NCBI GenBank assembly: GCA_947172415.1
Contig: OX359202.1
Coordinates: 1,676,501 to 1,740,500 of the forward strand
DNA length: 64,000 bases
Reading direction: 5' to 3'
Source of the DNA: Chondrosia reniformis
Taxonomy: Eukaryota; Porifera; Demospongiae; Chondrillida; Chondrillidae
Shown here: positions 13,701 through 25,100 of the stretch, one piece after another
Layout of the letters: every line of letters starts with the position of its first letter
How positions within the stretch are numbered: position 1 is the first letter of the stretch
Translations under genes and position numbers: made by a program
The notes under the pieces: generated by a model
Seen by the model: only the letters and a program-made list of their open reading frames with translations
Databases searched by the model: none
Told to the model about the DNA's origin: nothing

Positions 13701-16700
13701 CTACTACCTCTCCGCCTCTCCCTCGACCTTGATCTACTACCTCTCCGCCTTTCCCTCGACCTTGATCTACTACCTCTCCGTCTCTCCCTTGACCTTGATC
13801 TACTACCTCTCCGTCTCTCCCTGGAACGTGATCGGCTACCTCTCCGTCTCTCCCTCGACCTTGATCGACTTCTACGTCTGACTGGTGAAATACTTCTAGC
13901 TTCTCTGATATACTCTTCCCGACTTTCACCTTCTTTCGATTTTTCTTTTGCCAGCTCTTCTAAACGCTTCTCTTCATTAGCCTGAAATATGCAAATGTTG
14001 GAGTCAAAATCATAGCTATTAGTTAACCTATTTCCTGAACAGATGTTCCTAACGGGCAGTAAAAAGTACATATACGTATGTTGCAGTATATATGACAAAG
14101 GCACTCATTTGAATTTATCTGTGTTACCATGGTGAAGCCCTACCTTGTGTTACTTCCAGCTGTAAGAGAGATCCCATACATATCATCACCATATTCATAC
14201 AACACATTTATGTACGTTTATGTACATAAGTACACACAAATGTTTGTATATGTACGTATAAGTTTAATATCATCTATTTAAACACACTTGAAATTTTCAT
14301 CATAAATTGCCTCCAGATCGAAACTTTCAACTTCAAAAAATTATTGTTCCTGAACCCAATAGTTATAGTGATTTATCATGATTTGAACATGTGTACTCCA
14401 TACTACTTTGGATGTACATTGTATACCCGTAAATGCAAAAATTTGGATGTATGTATGTGATAAATTCACAGCAGAGCCAGTAACATGTGCAGATGAGATA
14501 TTCACATGGAATTCTTGTGCAGTGCACTTATAAGACACCAATATTAATACCGGAAATCTGACACTTGATAATATGGCCATATTTCATGGCAGCTCACATA
14601 ACACGTGGGAGCATTTCACAGTCTACATTTTTGCAGTGTAATGGTCCCCACAAAATTGAAATATAGCAAAATATTTCTATCATCGCATTTTTTGATTTAC
14701 AATAACTTGATTAAAAGATATATCATAGAATGGATTGCTGCTGAGATCTCTACACATACGTACGTACTGTAAGTCAACAAGGTTAAATTACAAGAACCTC
14801 TACACAGAATTATATACGTAGTACGGTTAAGGTTGCTTCAGGTTTACTCAAATCCTGATTAAATGCGAAAATGCTTATATTTTCATGTACTTTCATCAAA
14901 ACAAAAATTCTATTACACATATTCACTGTACATCATACTTAAAAAGCACAAACATACATCACAAAAGGAGGTTATCATCTTACAGAACACATTTATTCAC
15001 ATACGTACGTATGCATATAAGTACATGTACAATGAAGAATATAAATTCCTTATGTACGTAAATCGGATAACACCATCTCACCACATATTCATTCAGCTTA
15101 TTTTGATTACACTGGAGGATTATGCAATTTGAAGGGTCTAGCCACTCATCGTCGAACACTGTTGTGGTCAAGGCAATTATAGCAGACTTATAGTGTGTGA
15201 TTATCATTGTTACTGTAATTATAATAAATATAGTGATTTAGCATACATTACTACACCACTTAGCACACTCTCAATTATTCAAGTGGGTAACACTGGAGAA
15301 GAGGCTCATTCCCTACCTTATTCTTCTCTCTAAATTTTTTGATCTCATCCGACACACGATCTACAACATTTTCATCTAGTTCAAGAGACTCCTAAAGAGG
15401 AAGTTTAACGTACGCAAGTGGAATTGGAATCAGAAGATCATATAATCTAACAACTCTCAGGGTCAGAGAGTATTTTACTGAATTTTGCAAAGTCTAGCAT
15501 AAAAGCAGCTTTCTTTAGCAATTATCACCAGAAGTTGAGGTAAAGGACATATAGAATGGACAATCTATGCAGTTAAATATGTTTGCTTGCTATTTAGCTA
15601 CTAGCTACTAGCTGCATATAACGGTGCATTTACATACATCTGGTCCTATCCTTCCCGTCTGCCTTGCCATTGAATTTATTGATTCAGTCACATTAGTCTT
15701 CAACACACCTGAAACAATCAAGAAGCAAGGAGCTAACTGTCACAATTCTAAAGATTAATCTACCGGCTCATCATATATGTTAGTACGTATCTGTAGCTCA
15801 TCATTTATGTTAGTACGTAAGATTTTCTGTAGCAATGTAAATGCCAAATTTAGTAAATTTAGTACTTTCATATTAATCAGTGATAACCATTTAGTAACTT
15901 CAGTCATATCAAGTTATATACTACCCATTCTTGCTTGTATGTATTCATGTTATTCATCTAGCTATAAAAAAATTTAGTAAGTCAGTATATTTACGTAGGT
16001 TCACAGGTTAGCTCTGTCATGCATTCCTTAAGAGTGGTGCATCCTATCCTGACATCTTTTACAAATCACTCACTGTCACTGTCCTCCACAGAGCCTGACA
16101 TGTCTTGTATCAATACAGACAGTGTCTGCCTTAACTGATCATCTATTTTCTATCAATAGTAAAGAGGAAAAGTCACATGACCATGGTCTAATACGACCAC
16201 TGAAGACCATATCCATCGGTCGCTGATGTCGACCCTCAGGGTCAAAACTTTGAACAAAAGATTTAAACCAAATCTTGTTTTTTGACATTCAACAGTTGAA
16301 AATATACTTACCATCCAAAAGATAATGTAAAAGAAGATAGCATGTACGTACATTATGCAATACACTCTACGTATGGAAATTGGACAATCACTGGAAAGTA
16401 ATATCTTGTTAAGGAGACCAAAGCCCTATTAAATGGCAACCAGTGATTGCCCAACAATCATCAAGTCATCCAAAATGACAGAAATCATCAAAAGAACCAC
16501 AGACAGCTGTTTCGCCCTCTTTAGGGCTCATCAGTGTGGAATACGTACTTCCATTTTTAACTCCAATCCATTTCCACTTCCATTAACTCACTTTACCTTT
16601 AATATTAGAAGATGTCCCAGCTGTTTTATGACACAACTGGAGGGAATTCTTACCACATAATGGGTATAAAACTGTTTCCCAACAATAAAACATGAAACAC

Positions 16701-18884
16701 TTACACACACTTTTTAAATGAGTATGTACTAATAATACCACGGGGGGTGGGGGGGTAAGAACCATAATATCGTAGGTTAACCATATACCCAAGAAAATGG
16801 CATTTTAAATTATTGATGCATGTATGCAAACCTTGAGATAACAAGCTCATTAATACGTATCTGAGCTTACCAAGCAAAATATTGTAACTATGTATGTATA
16901 TGTGTATCTCCTTTTACCTTAGTGTCTTCTTCCAAGTCTTCTGCCAGAGCTCCAGCTGAGGTGTCATTGCTAGCTTTCTCTGCCTCCTCCTCGGCCAACT
17001 TCTCAATTGCCTCTTTACCTAATCCTTCCTTTTGCTTCTTCTTCCTCACCAGATACTTGACAAGATCTTTCCTTGACTTGGAGTCAACTTTCACCTTGAG
17101 TGGTTACCAATTAAAATGTATAATTACAACCTTTACCTTAAAAGACTGGATTTTTAAGAAATATCTGGTGTCCATTTGGAATAGATTATGAATTTTTCTA
17201 TCTCTGTTGAACTTATCTTTTAGACTATTTGACCTCAGAGCATCTATAATTTGCTCAACAAAGTCAGCCATTTAAAAGATACTCGTTTCCAAGGCTCAAC
17301 CCTGAGGAAGACCACTGAGTAGAGGTCAATAAATGTTAACTAACTGAGAAGTAACATAGGACCATAACCCAAGGATTTACAAATAACCAAGAAAAAGACA
17401 AAGATTCCTAGGGTCACTGATGAAGGGTAAAATTCCCAGAAACAGCTGTCTGGCCCAGTGGAGCAAAAAAAAGAAAGATTCTATGTCTTCATCCAAAGCT
17501 CTCACCGGGTTTAGCTGCCTATAGCCTTTTTAATACAGTACATTGAACATTCCACAAAAGTCAACTACAAACCTCCCAAATTACAAGTTATTCATAGATA
17601 TATGTGTACGTATGTGATAGCCTTTGCATGCGCAAATGTATATTTTACAATTAACTCCCATTCTACAATGTATAAATTGAAGTGGGAGACTCACCATCAA
17701 TGACTTGCCCCCCAAGTGCATGCTATGCAGGAGCCTCAGTGCTCTGAGAGTGGACTCAGGGTCATCATACTCACAGAACCCAAAGGCCTGCAGTTTGCCA
17801 GCAGTACCTTGTACTCTTTTCCAAGAGTTCATCCTTCCACATTTCTGTGGAGAGCAATAAAGCAACCACTATAATATACAGATCAACATATCTGTAATGA
17901 CAGGCCAAACCACTTTGTGACGGGTCAGACCGCTACATGGCAGGCCATATTATTATTATACATAGAACGATGGTTATCCGTAAATCCGTATACAAAATAA
18001 CAGGCTTTTCTCTGATGCATGAAGGATTTACAGAAGATCAAGAAGACAAAGATTCCCACTGATGAAGGATGGAATTCCAGAAACAGCTGTCTGGCCCAGT
18101 GGAGCAGAAGAAGAAGAGGGGACTCCTGTATCTTCATCCAAAGCTCTCTCCAGGTTTAGTTCCTATGGGCTTTTTTAATTAGGCATAGCATGTAGGAAAA
18201 TGGCACAATAGATTATTTATGCAGTAACCTGCGAACCATTAGAAGTTGCCTGATTAATCCATCTGACACACGATCACTTATGTTTCCAACAAATACAGTT
18301 GAGACCAGCCTGTCCCCTGTAGGAACCTGTTGGAATAAACAGTATGGGCAATCTGTGAACAGGAAAGCTGGCGACATACACACTATGTAGTACCTTGATC
18401 ACAGGTCCGTTTGATATTGTGATTGGCTGCAAAAGAGGAGAATACAAAATAGTACTAACAATGCCAATGAACTCGTCCTTACAACTGTCTCCACACATTA
18501 AATTGTGTAGTTAACAGTCGTTAGAAGGATACTTACGGGTGTAAGATTAGGCTGGGCCAATGGAGGTACTGGTGGCATCGGCATCGGAGGAACTACAGAG
18601 ACGAGTATGCAAGAGATAGAGAGGCACCAACAGCATCTTATCATAGCAACATGGCACCATTGCCCTTAAGAATAACTCAACACAACCTGTATACTAAACA
18701 AAGTGTCACTCCACTTACTAGGCATACCAGGACGTTGCAATATACCGCCACTTTGAGGAGAAAAGGGAATGCCGGGTGGCCTCATTAAAGGATTTCCAGG
18801 CATTGGTATTCTTGGTGGAGGTACCATCATGGGAATAGGCCCGGTATTTGGCGCACCTCCCATTTGAGGAGGTTGGGAACTCAT
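10729..18884 (-). CDS. RBM25: RNA-binding protein 25 (RBM25)
   Basis: Sixteen exons, from the 5' end: 18719-18884, 18537-18592, 18394-18426, 18237-18326, 17695-17844, 16918-17094, 16074-16149, 15638-15708, 15317-15391, 13671-13981, 13504-13603, 13045-13134, 12144-12818, 11668-11751, 11397-11444, 10729-10827. Phases close to give 766 aa. Spliceosome-associated splicing regulator. It has a Pro/Met-rich N terminus, an RRM (TVFVGNIS, then LQAFGFCEYDDPESTLRALR) and a basic/acidic coiled region. An RS block of six near-identical SRSRSRERRRG units is followed by YDDDLHDYKYYKGSSLAEKLRDRE, here in parts, as in the vertebrate protein. A C-terminal PWI domain (RPWINKKIVEYIGEEE; EAETFVVKLWRLLIYETEA) is split over four exons. 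The start ATG sits 279 bp from the divergent KNL2-like gene. Confidence 0.96.
11201..11352. repeat. 81-bp tandem duplication in RBM25 intron
   Basis: Two near-identical 81-bp copies starting GTGGTTCTGAAAGTACTTGA at 11201 and 11282. They differ by a few bases. The unit lies between the last two RBM25 introns' exons and shows no coding sense. Confidence 0.9.
11483..11590 (+). repeat. R1 repeat, 3' body only
   Basis: CTGTATCTTCATCCAAGCTC, GGTTTAGTTCCTTATAGGC and GCATAGCATGTAGGAAAATG in plus orientation match the 3' body of R1. The copy is truncated at its 5' side and lies in an RBM25 intron. Confidence 0.85.
16497..16539 (-). ncRNA. Hammerhead ribozyme, type I, intact core
   Basis: Read on the minus strand: stem I CCACA with TGTGG (5 bp, perfect), core CTGATGA, stem II GCCC with GGGC around a 6-nt loop, core GAAA, minimal stem III in the palindrome ACAGCTGT, then C at the cleavage position. 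In plus coordinates the two stem I arms are 16497-16501 and 16535-16539, stem II arms are 16514-16517 and 16524-16527, and the cleavage C is at 16502. All invariant core bases are present. It lies within an RBM25 intron on the transcribed strand, so it would be made as part of the RBM25 pre-mRNA. Confidence 0.82.
17370..17545 (+). mobile_element. R1 dispersed repeat, copy b
   Basis: Plus-orientation copy in an RBM25 intron. Hammerhead-like core at 17412-17455: GGTCA, CTGATGA, a stem-loop closed by GGG/CCC, GAAA, ACAGCTGT, C, TGGCC. The 3' body (AAAGCTCTCACCGGGTTTAG) is truncated. Confidence 0.85.
18005..18215 (+). mobile_element. R1 dispersed repeat, copy c
   Basis: Plus-orientation copy just upstream of an RBM25 exon. 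Hammerhead-like core at 18055-18096, but the stem I 5' arm has lost the AGGGT part, leaving about 3 bp. Full 3' body including GGTTTAGTTCC and GCATAGCATGTAGGAAAATG. Confidence 0.85.
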
Positions 18885-19163
18885 TTTGATGATAAAAAGA
18901 AACGCGGGAGCATAAACGTGGGTTTATTCTAATTAGAGCCCAGTGAGCTCACGTGATAGACGCGCAATTTCAGTCGATTTTGTGATTTTGGAGTTTTCTT
19001 GAGTTTTGTGCAAGTTTTACGATGCAGTGTCGCCGATGCTGGAGAGTAAAGTTAGAAATTTAGGACTGCTTTAACTATTTTTATTTGTTCAATAGTATGT
19101 ATTTTCTTAAACCTTGGTTGAGCCAGAAATTTAGCCCTTGAAATTATACGAATTGGCGTTCCT
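18885..19163. promoter_or_regulatory. Divergent promoter RBM25 / KNL2-like
   Basis: The 279 bp between the RBM25 start codon (-) and the first ATG of the KNL2-like frame (+) must contain both promoters. It holds an E-box-like CTCACGTGAT around 18949 and a GC-rich ACGCGGGAG near 18901. No TATA box is evident. The exact transcription starts are unknown. Confidence 0.6.
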
Positions 19164-22100
19164 ATGTTTTCATGTAGACCAAGACATGTACTTGAAAGTT
19201 TCTCAAAGAGTACTAACTTTCTCTTTTTCTTCATTAGACCCTCCCAAAATTTAATGCACCAACAATGTCAACGTGTTGCAATGACAACGCCACCTCCCGC
19301 ACAGATAATTCAACACTGCGGTGTGAACTATCTGCTGTCACCAATTGAGATTGGACAGGGAATAGCCCAGGCTCAGCAGATGAAGCTAGATGGTGTGCAG
19401 TCCCAGACGCCACTCAACAGACAAACTAGACAGAGCACCTCCTCGAAAAGAAGCCTCTTTAACAGTCCCTGTGGGAGCTGCATTTCTTCACCAGTAGGAC
19501 AGCACTTTCAACTTGCCAGTCCAGTTCCTTTTAGCTCCCCAATGTTCTGTTGTCATGCCTCTCGCACTATGGGCACTCCACAAAATGTACATTCCCACTG
19601 CGGATCAGGTACTGGTAGAGAATCACCTACTCCACAAAATGTACATTCCCACTACGGATTTGGTAGAGAGTTGCTGACTCCACAAAATGTACATTCCTGT
19701 TGTGGATCAGACAGAGAATCATTGTGTAATGCTCCTTCACCAGTTTTGCCATCTTTTGTCCCAAGGCATCCTTCTGTTAAACACAGCAGCGGCATTTCAT
19801 CTGAAACAGAAAGTGAATGTTCTCGTGAAGTGAGATTTATTTCAAGCAAAAAGGATGTCTTTAGAGACCCAAATGTTTGCCTTAAGAGAAATGGCAATAC
19901 AAGAATTGAGCATGATACCAGCACCTCAAGCAATAGCCAACCACGGCTGGAGCAGAAGGATGGCGTACATCAAAACTCCCCAGGTCCTGCTGTCCATGCG
20001 TCTACTGCTGAAGGCGGAGCTATAGATGAGGAAACGTGTGACAATAGCATTACAGATCACAGTGCAGATGACTCACTGATAAAAAGTGGGATTGGATTAA
20101 ATATTACATCACTTAATGATGGAGAATCACAACCAAAGGAGTCTTGCTCAACTGTGAAATCACTTTCCTCTAAAGTAGGGAAACCAGCTTCCCAGAAACC
20201 CAAAAAGCCAAAAAAAAGGCGGTTAGTACGTATGCCTCGGCCAGATTTAAAGAAGCGGATTAAGAAAACTAAGCCACCACCTGAAGAGGCAAGTAATATG
20301 ATTACCTATAATTGACACAAATGTTCATACGGACATGTATCACAGTATGGTACAAGACAGAAAAGATTACTGTAGAAAAAGTAGTAATAGAATATGTAGC
20401 AAAAGCGTATACATACAAATGTACAGCGGAACCTCACAAATGCAACCACCTTTGGGACCACATTTTTTGGTCTTAATTTTAAGGTGGTCCTAATTCTGAA
20501 ATTATTATGTACATGTACACGTAGGAAATATCTGTCAACAAAATGCGGACGCTCGGCTGGCTTTTGTTTTCTACCTTAAAAGTAAGCTTTTTCTTCCTTA
20601 ACGTCGAGCATTAAACCAGTGAAAGGGATTTAGAAAGCACTTTTACTAAGGTAAAGCTTGCACAAACGTTTTCTATGACATATGGCATTGGCAACGACCG
20701 GAACTTGAACTTTGTTTTCACACCTGGTCACTATACCGTGGATATTTGCCGGTTATTTTAATAATATTGGTCGTAAAAGTGAATTCCGAGGTGGTCGCTT
20801 TTCTAAACACCTAAAGTACAGCGCGAGATACAAGAATTACTTGGGACCAAAAAATGTGTTGCAATTTTGAGGTGGTCGTTAAGCGAGGTTCCACTGTACA
20901 TTTTTATATTCACCTGCAGACAAGGCAGTACATAATATAGCCACTAACAGTTGATTGAATAACCACTTAAAGGCAATAAAAATAAGAGTATAATTTGCCT
21001 TTTAGAACCTTATTGGAACTACTTTCCGAGAGCAGCATTCTTCGTAAACTCATTCTTAGACATTTTCAAGATCTGTTCCTTGTTTCCGACTAAATAATTG
21101 AAGCGAGAAAATTGAACAGTTAACTCGTGCAACTTGTCGATTATTTAGTTTGCCTGTAGTGATAACCGTAAGAGAGGCATACCAAATTTATTCTTTCTGT
21201 CTTGTACCATAGGTAGGTACATGCGTACATATGTACATGCATACATAAGTAGTACATATTCTTGGTAACTAACTGTTTTTATAGATTCTTCCTATGAATG
21301 CGTATGTATACGTACATACTTTGTACTTGAGATACGTATACAGTATAGACAGAATTAGTCTTTACATTTGAAGTTCGAACTTTGCAACAGCTTTGAGCTT
21401 CAAAAACTTTGGTGAAACTTCACACAAACTTGAACAAACATAAATCATTGCTTGGAAATATTTTAGGTGACAAACTTCAAATAAACTTCAATCTAGCTTC
21501 GCACTACTTCGAGTTTGAACTTCAATTGTAAAGATTATTTCTGTCTATACCATACGTATGTACAGTATAGACGGAAATATTTATAAAGCTATCTATGATT
21601 TATGACTTGCGTATGTACGTATGTATGTGTTTTAAGTTTATCCATTCCACCCTTCTCACCCCTGTAGAAAGAGTACCACTTGGTGGATTGGTACTTGTAT
21701 GCTTTTCCTGAAAAGAAGATAATTATTGTAGAGGGAAATAAAATGTAAGGTTGCTGATAAATATACATACTTACATTAGATTACTAAGTAAATGTGACTA
21801 TTATCATAACTGTAAAAGGATTATGATGTACGTATGTATGTATATAGAGACAGAGGTACATACGTATGTATGTACGTACGTATACATATATATGCGTATA
21901 CGCACATCCAGCAATTTAAATCAACTTGTCTCTCTTTAGGAATGCTGGTGTTGTCTGGCATAGTGGTCCTGTGGTGGAAGTTATCAGCCCCCATAAAGTG
22001 AAATCAAAGAATGGCTCTGTCTATATACTCCATGGAGAAATGAAGACAGGGAGTGATGCTGGAAAAGGTACACTTTGTGCTAATTTGTATATGTACATAC

Positions 22101-25100
22101 GTATGTACCTACGTACCTACATACAGTGCAGTCCACTTAATTTGAATCTCTAGGGAATCAGGAAAAATTTTAAATAACATGAATTTTGAATTATCAGGAT
22201 TATGTACAAAATAGCTGTAAACCACTGAAATAATGCCACATCTATACATCATCAGGACGTGTAGGGTCTCAGTTATGCTTTTTTGCTGCTTCCAAATGTA
22301 TAGCTACGTAGTCTGTAGAGTATCCCTGTTTTTCATAATAGTGCTGAGGGTACTCGCTGGAATTCCTACTTCAGTAGCAATGTCCTTTTTCCTTATTCCA
22401 GATGGAGTGTTGTCCATGAGATCAATAATCTCTAGTTTTCGTTTGAGGGTTAGTGATTGGTACCGTGAACGTTGCATAGCTAGAGAATAACACCACACTT
22501 AGAATGATTAATGACGATTTAGCTAAAATTCTTAACCGTTAAAGGTGTAATTGTCGTCTAAATATCTTTGAGGCTCACTTATTTGTGTTAACATACTTAC
22601 GTATTCTCTTCGAAATAAATGAAAATTCCCAACGAAATTGATGTACTGGGACTATATAGGGAACCGAAGTTCTATTCGAAATAGGCGAAATTTCGTCGAA
22701 AACAGATTCGAATTTAGTGGACTGCACTGTACGTACTTGAAAATGTATTTCCAATTTCTATTTTAGGCCTTCCTGTGACTGTATTGCAAAAGTTCAAGAA
22801 TGGTTTTCCAAAAGACTTGAGTGATGTTACACGTGAGATCTTTGGCCCTACTCAGAGGTACGTACAAACATATTTTATGCTTTATATAATCACCCATGTT
22901 TCCAAGGAAGGTATTTAGTGTCCTTTAATATACTTGCATACGTATACATGATGCAATAACAAAAATGGACGGCTGCCTACAACACTTCCTTTCAGAGGCC
23001 TGAAAATCAACTTTTCAAAGCGCAAATTTCCTGAGTAAATATTTCTTTGGAAATTTATAGATACACTTGTAAGAAACTTGGTTGGAGCAATGTATAGGCA
23101 TTCTAATAGATGCCTCCTTCTTTAGAAAAGTTGGTGATTATAAAAATTTCCACTTGATCGAATCAAGTACGTAATTATCGCATATAAAATGACCGGGAAG
23201 AATGGATAATATACGTGTAGTTTAATTTAAATCCAAACTGCAAGTATTAGTTGACTCTTTAAATAGTATATACCATAGTATCTCTAATACGTACGTATAA
23301 GCCCAGATCTCTAATGCAAGCCCATCTCTAATAGAAGCCCACCTTTACGAGTTATCAAAAAAATAGAAGCCCAGTCTCCAATAAAAGCCCAGGTTCAGAG
23401 GGATTTGAAAATATACAAGCCCCTGGCTTATATTAGAGATAATATAGTAATAATATAACAGTAATATACGTACATACTAGGTTAATTCTATTCTATATAA
23501 AATTACACATTAATACTCCTTTACTTACGTACATGCGTATTTGAAAATTTAAATTAATTTGTCTGTATATTCTAATTAATGTCATTTCAAGCTGACTTGT
23601 GGTCTGAGTTGCCCGACACTTTGTCAGACCAAAATAAAGATGTTATCATTAGCCGCGGTAATGAGATAAGTGTATATGTATTTGAAATTACTCTATTTTT
23701 CAGTAGTTTGAAGCATATGGATCGTAAGATCATTTCCACCACAGAAGAAGAAGAAATGGCAGAGAGTTATGAGCCATCCACTAGCATTAGAAGAACAGGA
23801 TCACAATTTTCTCCTACTAGAAAAGAACAGAACAAAAGTCCTATAAAATCCCAAAAGAAAATATATCCCCAATTTCTCAAGGACAGTCATAGCAGAAGAG
23901 TGAGATTTAGTGATGTCCATGAACTAGGACCTACAGGAGAGACTACTACTTATAGCGTAAAGGAATCATCGACAGCAAGCAGCAATGAAGAAGAAATGGT
24001 AGCTAGGGCAACCAGCAAAAGAATAGAAAGAAATTATGCAGATTCAGATGACTCTGAAGAGAGCTTGGAGGAAAGGAAAGTAAAGCATCGTTGCAGGCCA
24101 AGGAAGCAGTGCTTCCCAATAGATAGCAGTGACGAAGAAGAACTGACAAGCAGATTTCAAAGGGAAAGAAATGCTGCAGAGTCAAATGGCATTGAAGACA
24201 GCATGGAGGAGAATAAAGTAAAGCATCGTGGCAGGCCAAGGAAGCAATGCATGCCAATAGATAGCACTGACAAAGGAGAACTGATGACTAGAACAAGCAA
24301 ATTTCAAAGGGAAAGAAATGCTGCAGAGTCAAATGGCATTGAAGACAGCATGGAGGAGAATAAAGTAAAGCATCGTGGCAGGCCAAGGAAGCAATGCATG
24401 CCAATAGATAGCACTGACGAAGAAGAACTGATGGCTAGAACAAGCAGATTTCAAAGGGAAAGAAATGCTGCAGAGTCAAATGGCATTGAAGACAGTATAG
24501 AGGAGAATAAAGTAAAGCATCGTGGCAGGCCAAGGAAGCAATGCATGCCAATAGATAGCACTGAAGAAGAAGAAGCAATGACTAGAACAAGCAGATTTCA
24601 AAGGGAAAGAAATGCTGCAGAGTCAAATGGCATTGAAGACAGTATAGAGGAGAATAAAGTAAAGCATCGTGGCAGGCCAAGGAAGCAATGCATGCCAATA
24701 GATAGCACTGAAGAAGAAGAAGCAATGACTAGAACAAGCAGATTTCAAAGGGAAAGAAATGCTGCAGAGTCAAATGGCATTGAAGACAGCATGGAGGAGA
24801 ATAAAGTAAAGCATCGTGGCAGGCCAAGGAAGCAATGCATGCCAATAGATAGCACTGATGAAGAAGATCTGATGACTAGAGCAAGCAAATTTCAAAGGGA
24901 AAGAAATGCTGCAGAGTCAAATGGCACTGAAGACAGCATGGAGGAGAATAAAGTAAAGAGGCATGGCAGATCAAGGAAGCAATGCATGCCGATAGATAGC
25001 ACTGACAAAGAAGAAGAAATGATAGTTACAACAACCAGTTTTCAAAGAAAAAGAAATGCTTCAAAGTCAGACAGCTCTGGAGATAAATTGAGGAGAAGTA

